A DNA stretch of 64,000 nucleotides from Paramecium tetraurelia (taxonomy: Eukaryota; Ciliophora; Oligohymenophorea; Peniculida; Parameciidae). Where the stretch lies: the NCBI RefSeq assembly GCF_000165425.1, contig NW_001799005.1, forward strand, positions 181,750 through 245,749, given 5' to 3'. Under the pieces are notes generated by a model. It was not told the DNA's origin. It made no database searches and worked only from the letters and a program-made list of their open reading frames with translations. This document shows, piece after piece, positions 11,477 through 22,804 of this stretch (positions within the stretch are counted from its first letter, which is position 1; each line of letters opens with the position of its first letter). A program made the position numbers and the translations under genes.

Positions 11477-13169
11477 TAAATTTAATTTAAAAAAAATTAA
11501 TATGCATTTTATAAATTCTTTCATTTGTTTTCAATTGTTATTTATTCCAAATACTGGAAAATTCTATTATCCCTTCAATAATACTCAAAAAAGGAACCAT
11601 CTCAAGAATCGTCCCTTCAAAATCAACCATACCCCTTCAAGATTTAAAGTAAAATAACTTTATTTAAGGAGTTTATTATAATTAACTTAATTTCATTGAT
11701 TTTGGCTCACTAAAAAAAGAATTCATACACATGATCAATATCACTTATTATTAGTCCTCTTTTATTAGTGATTTTGATAATTTATATCACTATTTAGAAA
11801 ATGATAGACAATAAAATAAGGGATACAAATATTAGTAGGATATCATTTTGAGGATGTTATACTATTAAGTAACTCATCAATTATTGTGTATTTAATAAGG
11901 CAAAAATTTTGTGTTTAATAAAGTTAAGCGACAATATATCGCAGTAGATTCAATTTAATGCAGATATGCTAATTAAATATCTCCTTTTGATAAAATGAAA
12001 AAGCCATTGAAGTTTAATAACAAATTAATGTTATAATTTAGATTAAGAATTTTTAAAGTTACGTATATTGGTGGAATTCAGCCATATTCATCGTCCATAA
12101 TAATTGATGAAAAAAAGGTGGGAAAATTTTGAATAGGTCTGTTGAAAAAACTTATGATTATTGAAGAATCTAAAAATTATATCAATCTTGATTTTATGAG
12201 AAGGAAAAGAAAAAGATATATTAGATTATTAAAGATAAATTAAATTAATATTGTGTTGTAAGGTATTAAACATTTCTTGATATTGTATAATTAGATGAAG
12301 AGTAATATCAATTATTTTTAATTTTTCTTTTGAAATCATATGGTAATATTTAAAGATAATTTAAGATTCAAATTACAGTAAAATTCTGATAATGTGGCGA
12401 TGTTTTTTCGAATTAAATATATTTTGTAAACTTAGGATAAAATATAATTAATGTTTTTGGTTTGACTAATAATAAGGCTTTATAACTTTATAATAAAATA
12501 AATTATATTGACTAATGTAAATTTATGTTAACAATATTGGACTTATAGAGAATTATTGTTTAATGATTAGTAATTAAAACTAGGATAAAATAATAAGACA
12601 AAACAGCAGTAGATTTTACTTTAAATTCACAGCATTTTCTTAATTTTTTAATACCTAAAAACAGCATTATCCTACATATTTAATTAAATAAATTCCTATC
12701 ATTTAAAGTTATTGGTTTCATAGGAATTCTCGAAATTAATTTTTCCTAATTTTTGCAATAATAACCAATTAAACTAAGATTTGAGAGTATCAGAACTCAT
12801 CATTATCTATTTTGTTAATTAATTGAATATTAAATTAATATACTATATTGTGGGTATAAAAATTTGAATTTTTATTTGGTCTTACTTTATTATAAAATCA
12901 GAAATTAAGTTTAATTAAATTGGCTTTACATTGTTACAAGTGTTTGGCATAATAGAAATACTTGTTTATATTGCAATCAATTGTGGTTTGGTCGGTTTTA
13001 GAATATTCTGAATTCTGGTTAAATCACAGGATATTTATATTAAAAAAGATAAAAGTTATGATCATCTAGGTTCAATATTAATTATTTGAGTTGATTATAC
13101 ATTTTGAGTTAACCATTATTTCAAGTGAGTAAATAGGTAATTTGAGAAAAAAATACCTGATTATTAAAA
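11477..13169. other. Long AT-rich spacer (1.7 kb) with weak frames only
   Basis: Lies between the divergent starts of ValRS and the MFS transporter. Short frames exist, for example one starting near 11995 that reads RIFKVTYIGGIQPYSSSII before TGA, but none extends or matches a family. It is the longest unexplained stretch of the window and could hold a non-coding RNA or decayed gene; nothing specific can be supported. Confidence 0.4.
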
Positions 13170-14848
13170 ATGATTAATCATTAATCAGAATCTGACCAAG
13201 GGAAGACGAAATCGATTTCAGATCATTCTTTAGTGAAATCTCATACGCAATCCATTAAAGATATAGATTTATCGGTTTATAGATGGGCAATTTTACTTTT
13301 GTACTACCTAGTTGTATTGGTAAACGGCGTACCCTATGAAATTTGTGTGCCCATAAGTTCATTTACGGCTCATATATACAATGTAACGTTGGCCTTAGTT
13401 GCAACTGCCTCAACTGTATTTATGGTTATGCATCCAATATTGTCGTTTGTCGCTGCATAAAGTATACAAGAGTAATCTAGTTAGCTATATCAAATTATGG
13501 ATGGGCATCTGCTACTAATTTAGGGGTTATACTTACAATTGCAGGATGTGCTATTAAACTTCTGATAAATCAAGCAGGGTAGATAATATAGATGTTATAT
13601 CTAGATTTTTAGTTTTACTAATTGGTTAAGTACTGTGTGGAATAGGAAGACCTTTTATTTTAAATTCTCAGGCATCTATGGCCATGAGTTGGTTTCATCC
13701 TAAGACTCGAATCATGATCATAACACTACTTAATGTGGTTAATACTTTATCATTGGTCATTTCTGCTCAATTACCAGGAATCATTTTCAAGGGATATAAT
13801 TTGTATGATGATCCAGACTATGAGGATGGGAGAAGCAGAATGCAAAGTTTGTGTTTACTTGAATTTTACATAAGTTTGGCCATCGTACCAAGTCTATTGA
13901 TGTTGAGGAGCAGACCAAAGGAGGTTCCAGTGAAAATAAACAAAATCGAAAGAAAAGGAGGGATGCTAAAAATAATGCTGAGACTATTTAAGAATAGGAA
14001 CTTTGTTTTACTGTTCATTCCATTTAGTCTATACTTTGGCATATTAAAGGCTTATTTGGTAATTATGGAACTGTTGATGGCTCCCTATAACTACAAGACC
14101 GATTAAGTTGCTGGTGTTGGTATAAGAGTAATTAATAAAAAGTTTCGTTTCCATTAATTGGTGGATTGATAGCTCAAGGGGCATTTCCATATTTTGTAAA
14201 CAAGTATCAGATATAGAAACCATTTGTTCGTTTGTTCTTATTGTCCTCAACTTTAGCTATGGGATCCTTATATTTTGCATTACAATCGAACAATGTGATC
14301 TACATTTACATAGTAATAACTCTATTGGCCATGTGTGTGATGCCCATACTGCCTGTGATTATGGATATGGGATGTGATTTGATCTCTCCAATCGAACCAT
14401 CGTTTGCAGTTGGTGCCTTTTATATGGGGAGCATGTTGTTTTTTGTGGCCTTCACTTACATCTTGACATTCATAACTGGGAAGAACAAGGAGGATACGAG
14501 AGTGTTGTACACCAACATTTTCTCAACCATTGTGTTGATAATTGGATTGTTGTGCAGTCTATTTCTAAGAATTGATAACTAATACTATGCCTTGGATGTA
14601 GAACAAGACAAAAGCTCATTGGTGCACCCTCTAGAAAAGAATGAATCCATCCTCAAAGACAATTGTCCTTTTATTTATAGAGGGACTCAGTCGAAGATGA
14701 GTATCTAACATCAAAAGGGATCTATGTTCAGTGTACATTATCAATGTATCTTTAGTGTTCACATTACAATATTAGCATCGTGGGTGATGTGCCATTAATC
14801 CCAGGAGAGGAGGCAGAGGATCTTTTGGATTCAGAATAGCAATAATGA
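13170..14848 (+). CDS. MFS transporter, FLVCR-like
   Basis: 527 residues after four short introns (23, 26, 23, 23 bases). A polar N-terminal tail of about 35 residues is followed by twelve predicted membrane spans in two halves separated by a basic loop (RSRPKEVPVKINKIERK). Recognisable pieces include NGVPYEICVPI in the first span, GQVLCGIGRPFILNSQASMA and SWFHPKTR in the first half, and DLISPIEPSFAVGAFYMG in the second; this arrangement resembles the FLVCR/DIRC2 branch of the major facilitator superfamily (heme or choline/ethanolamine carriers in animals). The substrate here is unknown. The C-terminus has an acidic dileucine-like end (PGEEAEDLLDSE), visible only if a 23-base intron near 14729 is removed. 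Confidence 0.85.
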
Positions 14849-14928
14849 GTAAGATAGTTCTATATTATTGAATTGGATAATCATTTAATTCAATAATGAG
14901 AAATTGAAGTATTCATAAACACTTATAT

Positions 14929-15594
14929 TCATTTATTCAATTGTTTCTTCTTTAACTACTTTAAAAAGTTGAGGGCTTGAGCACTTAATTACTCATTCAA
15001 CTCAGTCTTTTGTATCTATTTGCCAATCGATGATGTTTGCATTCTCTACGTAGATCGAAACAAAGATCTGGTTTGGGATTGCACTCTGCCAGACCTAAGT
15101 CGTTTGATCAGGTTGTTGAGTGCCTCTGGATTGTATACTAGTTTCTTTTGCTTGATCTCTGTATCAGAGTTGTGAGGTGAGATGAAATACACATTTCTTG
15201 GTTTTGGGGGTTGTAATATATCTAAAATTTAATCATATAGGTGAGACACACGAATTAAATCCTAAGCATCTACTTTAGAGTTCTCCAAGAGATTACAACA
15301 TTGCTTAGCTTTTTCCCACAATTCATTTGGAGGAACTTAAGTCTTTTCTTAGTCATCTATAGTCTTAGCATTTTCGTAGATTATCTCACTTTCCGCTATG
15401 TGTTTGCTGACGTTTGTCATATTTGTGATAGAGACTATTTCAAAAGGCATAGGTTTTATCTGAATCTTCCCCAAAAATGAATTTATCAATCTATTTTTCA
15501 CTTTGTAATGTGCAGGATATATTCGCTTCTCTATTCTATGACATAAGAATTGATATGAGTAATCGGATGTAAAATACTAACATTAATCTAGCAT
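14929..15594 (-). CDS. Unrecognised basic protein
   Basis: 221 residues read from ATG 15594 to TGA 14929-14931 without intron. Features: an N-terminal segment with several aromatic residues (YFTSDYSYQFLCHRIEKRIY), a middle helical part (WEKAKQCCNLLENS), a Pro-rich stretch PPKPRNVYFISP, and an Arg/Ser/Gln-rich C-terminus. No family was recognised. The same frame stays free of TGA upstream to an ATG at 15835-15837 (adding MREIFNISRPGEIIKKLQSR and more), so the true start could be there; the join passes through very AT-rich sequence, which is why the shorter start is preferred. It converges on the MFS gene with an 80-base gap. Confidence 0.65.
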
Positions 15595-16568
15595 TAATTT
15601 TATATAATTTGATATTATTTATTAGACATTACAATAATTTATCATTATACTATATTAACACTATGATTCGTATTGATCTACAATCTTTACTCCTTCTCCA
15701 ATTTTATTAATATTTATAATAAATAGAGGCATTAAAAATAAGTGATTAAATTTATTAAGTCTAAAATAGGTAGTTTTTCTTGATTGAAGCTTCTTGATTA
15801 TCTCACCTGGTCTAGATATGTTAAAAATCTCCCTCATTATGTAAGTTATAAGTTCCCTAATTAATCAGAAGAATCATAAACATATTTAAGTATATTCAAT
15901 GTATATCTGTAAAAGAAAGTATAATGATTTTCATTAATAAAAACAATTAAGTTAAGCTATTATTAAAAATTATCATAAATAATTAAGAGATTTTCAATTT
16001 TATGCTACAAATTGTTATCTTTTTCATGTAATTGATAAATTAATTATATAATTTTAATTATATTAAGGTAGTCTATCCTTTTAACTTGATATTAAAATTT
16101 AAGTTTTTCAATTATATTTAGGGCCTTTAATAATATTTTTATTGTTCTTTACATTCATATTATTTGCTAAGAATATCGTAAAATAAAATAGCATTAATTT
16201 ACATTAATCCACAGGATTAAGATAAAAGTATTCCATCATATAGAACATCCCTTCTTAAATTAAATTTATTTTTAGCTTATCAATTTTTCTTAAGTCTCTC
16301 TTAGATTGAATCTTCTAATCATTCTGATTATAAATAATCTAATTCAAGGAATTGATATCATAAGATCTAATAAAATGGCAATTCTGCTATAAAATCTCAT
16401 CCATCAGATTTAAAGATCATGAATTTCTCCATTCTAATAGTACTGCAAATTCTGTAAAAGGTATAAGTTCAACCCTCAATCATTTATAACTAATCTCTAT
16501 TTCTATAGGTGCTACCATTTGAAGAGATAAATACATGAATATAATAGTTACAATATATTAATTATAAT
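15595..16568. other. Spacer with possible upstream exon and weak frames
   Basis: Holds the possible 5' extension of the neighbouring gene (15595-15837, see that entry). Another minus-strand frame near 16260-16410 reads MDEILQQNCHFIRSYD and then Lys/Asn-rich residues. No family is recognisable and the region may be relic sequence. Confidence 0.35.
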
Positions 16569-18059
16569 TCACTTCTTGATTTAGCAAGATTTTACTTTTT
16601 CGGCAAATCTAAGACTAGCAAGAGTCTATTAGAAGTCTTCTGATCTTGATGAAATGTTAACCATCATTAATGTCTTAGAACTTCCTTCCATGTACTTGTA
16701 CAATGAAAAAGTCAGCTTGCTATTTCTAAAAGGAACATGCTGCTATTTGGTATAAAGAGCATTAAAGACATCACCCAAGGCACTTAGTGATTTGTTAATT
16801 GCTTTGGTTTCAGTAAATCTGTCTCCTTCAGTTTTTGCTACATTTGCTCTCTCAGAACCAGCCAAGTCTATCAAATTTAAAGTTGAATTGATTTGCTTAT
16901 CCCCCAAATGTCCTTACAAATTTAACTAAAATATAAAATGACTCCTAGAGGACACTTCATTACTGAGAGTTTCTGCAACTTGTCTATTCTTTTTAGCAGT
17001 ATTAAAATGATCTGCAACTTCAATGATGTCCTTAACATCTAATAATTTGACTTCATCACACTTTTAATTGGTTATTAGATCTCTACTCTACTCATTATAA
17101 ATTTCTTGAAATCCAACTCTAATGGAAGTTTACCAACCTAATTCTAACATTCCCTATCTCTCCTGAAAGATTTGCTCTACTGCCCTTGGAATCACACCCT
17201 TGTTATAATCATCACCCTGCATAGTATATGTTTTGCCCGATCCAGTTTATCCGTAAGCGAAAATGCACACATTATGTCCGTCAACCACATTTTGAACTAA
17301 ATCTGAGAGTTCATTATAAATTTCTTATTGATCTGCTTCTTAGTTAAAGATGTGTTCGAAATTAAAACTACTCTCCTTTTAACAATTAGTTGACTTTAAG
17401 AACCTTTCTGGGACTCGCAGTACCAACGTACACTCTCCGTTTAATAGTAACATGTCCTCTTGCGAATTAGGTCTAATACGACAGTAGACACGGATGTTGC
17501 CTTTGGCTTCTTGAAGTAGATTGTTCCAATATCTCTTTTGATGTTCTGTGTCTTTGAGTTCTTATTGTAGTTGAATATATTGTTGCTAACTCAGTTTAAA
17601 ATTGTTCATAAGTTGTTGCTTCAAGAATTTCTTCTGTTCAAGTTCTTCTTTGGTTTGTTACAATTCATTAAGCATTCTCTCCTTGGCCTTTTGCATTTCG
17701 GCTATTTGGAATCTCTATTTGGTTTGTTATTCGAACAATTCTTGGATCATTTGCATTTGGCTCTATTGTTGGTTGAGTCGATTGCCATGGTATTCCAATT
17801 GATCCTATTGCTGATGGAACTACTAGATTGCCTATCTATCAGCCTCATCCAATTTGGACTAAAATTCTTAGAGGCATTCGCGGGTAGTTTTTTGAATTAC
17901 TTGAGTGAGTGGTTTGAATTCATCAAAACTCTTTTTGAACTCTCCAATCTCCTCACTTTGAGCTGCAAGAATTCTATTTTTATGAGTGATGAGTTCAATC
18001 AGCTTGTCCTCAATAACCTTGAGATGGTAAGCCCTGATATCCTTGAGTTCTTTTTCCAT
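16569..18059 (-). CDS. Kinesin-14 (C-terminal motor)
   Basis: Microtubule motor of 496 residues, no intron. Residues 1 to about 160 form a Gln-rich coiled coil; the motor fills the rest. Motifs: [12 protein letters not shown] (the kinesin-14 neck/motor junction), the P-loop [14 protein letters not shown], switch [10 protein letters not shown], switch [11 protein letters not shown], and the motor ends [10 protein letters not shown] followed by only six residues. A motor at the C-terminus with this neck is the signature of minus-end-directed kinesin-14 (Ncd/KIFC1/Kar3 type), which crosslinks and slides spindle or cytoplasmic microtubules. It is short for the family because the tail is brief. 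Start Met 18057-18059; stop TGA 16569-16571. It is divergent from the CDK11-like gene. Confidence 0.95.
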
Positions 18060-18376
18060 TTATAAAAATATTAAAACACTTAAACACAAATGTAGAATCA
18101 ATTAGGGGAGGTTTGACAGAAAATTGCTTAAGATTGGGTGTCACTATGCAATTATCTTATACATTCTTGATGGAGAGTAAATAAGGGTGCAATTTCTGAT
18201 TTACATGTATCAAAAATGAATATCAATCTTTTTATCACCTAGAGTCTTTCCCTTCACATAGGTATCCCAAGTTGATGAAGAGAGGAAAAAGGAGTATAGT
18301 GAATATCTTTATTTGATGATGAGTGATTTATGCAATATTTATTAATAAATATTTATTATAACAATTTGAAAAGACA
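18060..18376. promoter_or_regulatory. Divergent promoter region between kinesin-14 and CDK11-like genes
   Basis: 317 bases between two start codons on opposite strands, so it must hold the promoters of both. No defined box can be named; sequence near the CDK start is strongly A/T. Confidence 0.4.
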
Positions 18377-19626
18377 ATGAACAACAATGGCAACAATAAT
18401 AATAACACAAATACTAATGATGTTGATGAGATCGAAAAGATTTTACAAATGGAAATCAACAGCAGTGATAATGAATAATAAAATAACTAGTAAAATGATT
18501 AAAGCAAAAGAGAGCAAGTTGAAAAGTATTTTGATAGTATGACTGCATAAGACAAAATGCGTTTGTTGAAGAAAAGAAAGATCTGTGGCTTGGTGGAAGG
18601 CTGTGATACAATCGAAGGATATCAAAAACTCAATCGTATTCACGAGGGCGTGTAATGAAATTATTATATTTAGTTATGGTGAAGTATTTAGAGCAAGAGA
18701 TATGCTCACTGGAGAAATCGTGGCCATCAAAAAGATCAAATTTAGTCAACACATCGATAAGGAAGGATTCCCAATCACATCCATTCGGGAATTCAATTTG
18801 TTACTCTCACTCAATCATCAAAACATTGTTAAGGTCAAGCGAATTGTTATGGGATCCGATAAAGTATTCATGGTTATGGAATACATGGAACATGAATTAA
18901 AGGATCTGATTGAAAGGTCGAAGTATCAATTCTCTACTGCAGAAATCAAATGTCTGCTCAGATAGTTGCTCCTTGGAATATAACACTTTCATTAAAAATC
19001 GGTTATGCACAGAGATTTAAAAACCTCCAATTTGTTGTATAACAATAAAGGCTAACTAAAAGTATGTGATTTCGGATTAGGTAGACGCTGTCAAAGAAAC
19101 AAACAATACACTCTCAAAGTGGTGACATTATGGTATAGAGCACCAGAGTTACTACTCAGCATTCCAAAATACAATCACAAAATTGACATCTGGTCTGCTG
19201 GTTGTATTTTTGGAGAACTACTACTCAAAGACCAACTATTCAAAGGTCAGAAGGAAATGGAGCAATTAGAACATATATTCCGAATCTTAGGTACTCCAAC
19301 TGAAGAAACCTGGCCTGGATTAAAAGTATAACTCATATTCATATCAGAATATTACATTGGCCGGTCCTTTGAGAACCATCCCTAAATACCCAGGAGTCAA
19401 GTTACAAGACATCATTTCAAAAGAATTTCAACTCTCCGAATGGGGTTATGACCTGCTCAAGAAAATGTTAACACTAGACCCTGAAAAAAGAATTGAAGCC
19501 TCAGATGCCTTAAAACACCCTTGGTTTTCAGAATAACCATTGCCCTTGAGTGAAGATCTTATGCCCACCTTCCCTCCCTTGAATGAAGTCAACAGAGACG
19601 ACGTTAGAAAGAAGGTCAAAAAGTGA
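18377..19626 (+). CDS. CDK11-like (PITSLRE) cyclin-dependent kinase
   Basis: 401 residues, two 22-base introns. An Asn/Gln-rich N-terminus of about 85 residues precedes a complete kinase domain: glycine loop HEGVYGEVFRA, ATP lysine in VAIKKIK, the C-helix motif [10 protein letters not shown] (PITSLRE in CDK11, the glutamate of which pairs with the lysine), [17 protein letters not shown], and [15 protein letters not shown]11 acts with cyclin L in splicing and transcription. Compared with CDK1-type enzymes the inhibitory Thr of the glycine loop is Val while Tyr is kept. The activation segment keeps a Thr before the [12 protein letters not shown] block. CDK10 is a close alternative assignment. 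Confidence 0.9.
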
Positions 19627-19958
19627 TAATTAAACACATAAAATATTATGAATAATTACAAAACCTGCACTCTTAATTAATCTCTTTCATTAACTAACTC
19701 TCTTGCTTGATGTTACTCTATCTTCAGTTGCATTACTTCAGATGATTTATAATAAGTTAACTTAATGGCATTAATTGCATCTGAGGGTGAAAGAGTATCC
19801 CAACTATCAGAATTTTATGATAAGAATAAACTAATCAATTCAATTTTTAGTAAGAATTTATAGGTTATAAATTATTTTGAATAAACTAAACATTTGAGAA
19901 AAATTGTAGGAACGAAATAAATAAAATAGGCAACAAAAAGAAAGATGTCTTTAATTTA
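19627..19958. other. Spacer with a minus-strand coding-like stretch
   Basis: On the minus strand, about 19690-19890 reads SPSDAINAIKLTYYKSSEV and VNERDQLRVQ without TGA, but no start or proper stop can be found, and the frame runs on into the CDK11-like gene. Likely a relic. Confidence 0.25.
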
Positions 19959-20645
19959 ATGAAATAATATTCCAATTCTGGTGGTTGTACTCATTAAATA
20001 ATCTGCATCCTCAGATTATATTGGAAATAACAATAAACTAATAGTTATTCAATAGATGTATGTTAAAATACACCCAATACATTTCAGAGTTCCGATGAAT
20101 ACATTAGAACAAGAAATCAATGATGTGGACTAATAGCATTGTTTTTAATCTGCCATCTACATTTTCTCTTTACTGCAAAAATGTAAGAGAACTCAATAAA
20201 AGGAACTTATATTGAGAGTCGAATCTTATCTGTAATGATTGGAATAAGATTTCTTTTATCAAATTAAAGTGATTTCTTATAATAATTAAATTCCTTAAAA
20301 AAGAGGATGTGTAATTTGATGGAATGAAGTGGAATTTCAATCTAATTCAAAAGAATTTGATGGAATACAGAATAGCAATTGTTTATGATAACATACGAAG
20401 AATTAAATACGCATATAAGAGAGATATCATTATAAGGAAATAATATAGAAAATTGTAATTCTACTTAAGATCAATTGCATTGGCCATAAGGAGACTAAAA
20501 TATTGGTAGCTATCTGAAGAAGTAATAGTAGATTGTAGATATTTGAGAAATACTTAAGAGGAATTCTACAATGACGGAGATGGCACAAAATGGGAAGGAT
20601 GATGAATGGGATAAAATGAATAGTTCTATGAGGATGTAAGGATGA
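19959..20645 (+). pseudogene. Disrupted gene, IQ-like basic helical segment
   Basis: Two protein-like pieces that cannot be joined in one frame. Piece 1 (19959-20238, with a likely 34-base intron) reads IHPIHFRVPMNTLEQEINDV and ends LRVESYLQ at TGA. Piece 2 (about 20290-20645) reads KNLMEYRIAIVYDNIRRIK and RDIIIRKQYRKLQFYLRSIA, a basic amphipathic helix pattern reminiscent of IQ motifs, and ends at TGA 20643-20645 if a 31-base intron is used. No GT-AG segment of normal size restores the frame between the pieces. It could be a pseudogene or a gene with a sequencing indel. Confidence 0.4.
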
Positions 20646-20719
20646 ATGTAACAGGAGTGGGATCCTTTGATGGTGCACAGAAAGGGGAGAGTTGGTTTGA
20701 TCAAAAGGTGTGAGTAACT

Positions 20720-22745
20720 ATGATATATTCATATATTTTAATATTAATGATTGAAGAAGAGGATTCCACCTTCAGGGTGATTGTGATATTGCTCAACTCA
20801 TTGTCTTTCACCTTTACTATTTTTATGTTGTTGTTTATTTGCACAATAAAACAGCTTCACGAGAGACAAGGTCACACGATTCAAATTGTACTCATTTTAG
20901 AATGCATGTACTCATTTTTCTTAATTCTGTCGCAATTTTATTTTGATGAAACGGACGTGTACGAAACAACATTTTTGGTGAGCACAGATGGTGCAGGTTG
21001 CCTTACTATAGGGATACTGAATGTGTTCACATCCTTTGCTTATTTCACAAATATCAACCTCTACTCTTTGGAATCGGTAGGGATTTTGAGCTCTAGATTC
21101 ACAAAAAATTACAAAATAAGACATTTGGCTGTTGTGTCAGGTTCTACATTTTTTGCATTTTTGGCTCTGTTGTCGAAAGCCATAGGATTCAACAAAATCG
21201 GTATGTGTTCCCTGCTCCCTGGGAATTTATTTACAGTATTCTTGTTGATACTTACATCTGTCACCTTCATCATAATAGTTTGGACTTGTACATAAATTCA
21301 TCGATTACGAAAAGTGTTGGGCAAAGACTTGACTTCGCACATCCAGGAAAAAAAGTACAACGTGAATTTGATCTACATCATAACTTTCCTGATCATTAGA
21401 ATACTACCGGTATCGTACTCCTGTCGATTATTATAGGTATTGGTCTTGACCATCATATCCTTGGCAGACAGCGACACGCAAACGTACACCGCAGCGTTCT
21501 ATGTATTGGCAATCCCGATGTCATTAGGAGGAGTGTGTCTGAGTTTGATCAGATCTCAAGAACCAACGATTCAAGATTATTTGAACAGGAGAATGCAAAG
21601 ATAAAAATCCGGAATTGTGGAACTTTCGTTGCCCAAAGTGGAAGTCAGAGCCTTGAGCGATACCATTTCGAATTTGAGCACGGAATCGCAAATAATCAAA
21701 ACTCACTATTTCTCGTACCTTCAGGGAACAACAAGGGACAACAGTGTGGCCTATCGGAAGACTTGTCTGGACAATGAAGAATTGTATAAATTAGAATTAT
21801 AATTCAAGGGTTGCAAAGCTGACATCTCAGATGGAAAATAATCAGACAAAGTTGAAATTGAGTGAATTCTTGCTCGTATTCAAAATAATCCGAGAAATGA
21901 ACGTCGATGTGGTCGTACCTTCAATCACCTCCATCCTCACTCATTATCACATGAAGCACATGCGACAGAGGATCTTGTACTTCGATAGTGATGCTTCCCT
22001 CAATGCATCCGAGATCGTGTGCACCAGCTACTCGGAATCTGTTTTCTTATAAATATAATCAATCGATTCATTTATGACATCATTTGATGAACAATCAAAT
22101 AAAGTTTTTGTAGAGTCATTACACAATTCAAGATTGAAATTATAAACAAACATCCTAACCACATACGATGGAGAAGTACTTATCTCCATTATTAATAATT
22201 AAGCCAAGAGATATTTAACAAGGCATCTGCTCTCAGCTATTTACAATCTGAGCACCTAAGCCTCAAGATCCTTCATCCCTCCCATGATAGGACTCTACTC
22301 TATTGTAAACGAGAGTAATCAATACTCAATCCTCATCCAGAGAAATCTGCTCAACGCCATCATGCTAGAACAACAGGGCTTCAAAATCTAAGGCTTCTTC
22401 ACCTATCAGCTCGGCCAAGTCGATGAGGAAATCAAAGGAGGCAACGACATCTACGCCAAAATCAAGATGAACCCCAAAGTCAAACAGGAATTCCTCAACA
22501 CTCTCAACCAAGACCTCGCAATCCTCAGAGACCAGTTCCTCTGGGGCTACTCCTTCAACGTCATCTACTTGGAAGGCGAAGAGAAAACCAACATTCTCCC
22601 AAACATGTACAAGACTCGCAACGGCTACGCAATCGCCAGTTTGGGAGGAGTCCTGGATCAGTTCTGGATCTCCCACAATGAGTCCTCTGCCCATCCAGAA
22701 CTCTACGCATCTTAATTAGCTTAACAAATTGATTTATTATTATGA
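20720..22745 (+). CDS. GPCR fused to a degenerate PIP kinase domain
   Basis: 666 codons after one 25-base intron (GTATAAATT...TTCAAG, about 21783-21807), which joins what the standard code shows as separate pieces. Residues 1 to about 260 contain seven hydrophobic spans with short polar loops, as in cAMP-receptor-like GPCRs. After a linker, the C-terminal half follows the phosphatidylinositol phosphate kinase fold: FLLVFKIIREMNVDV, DGEVLISIINNQAKRYLTRH, FIPPMIGLYSIVNESNQYSI, and HPELYAS at the end (compare P-x-x-YA-x-RF). Key motifs are eroded: the ATP lysine position (I-K) reads I-S, the DLKGS region reads YQLGQV, and MDYSLL reads WGYSFN. Active GPCR-PIPKs are known in Dictyostelium (RpkA) and oomycetes. 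The start could instead be the second Met at 20747. A 27-base stop-free segment in span six (about 21410-21436) also has intron-like ends. Confidence 0.75.
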
Positions 22746-22804
22746 TAGCCTCTTGCTTGTTAATTGTTTATAATCATTAATTCATCATGTCTAGTAGTAA
22801 TTCA

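Noticed and set aside
17571-18065. 164-residue open frame on the + strand
   Set aside because: It is the antisense of the kinesin-14 coiled coil; the Leu/Phe-rich translation is what Gln/Lys/Glu codons give on the opposite strand.
22365-22694. 109-residue minus-strand open frame
   Set aside because: Antisense shadow of the PIPK-like half of the receptor gene; the composition (Val/Glu/Asp/Phe) fits a mirror of that coding sequence.
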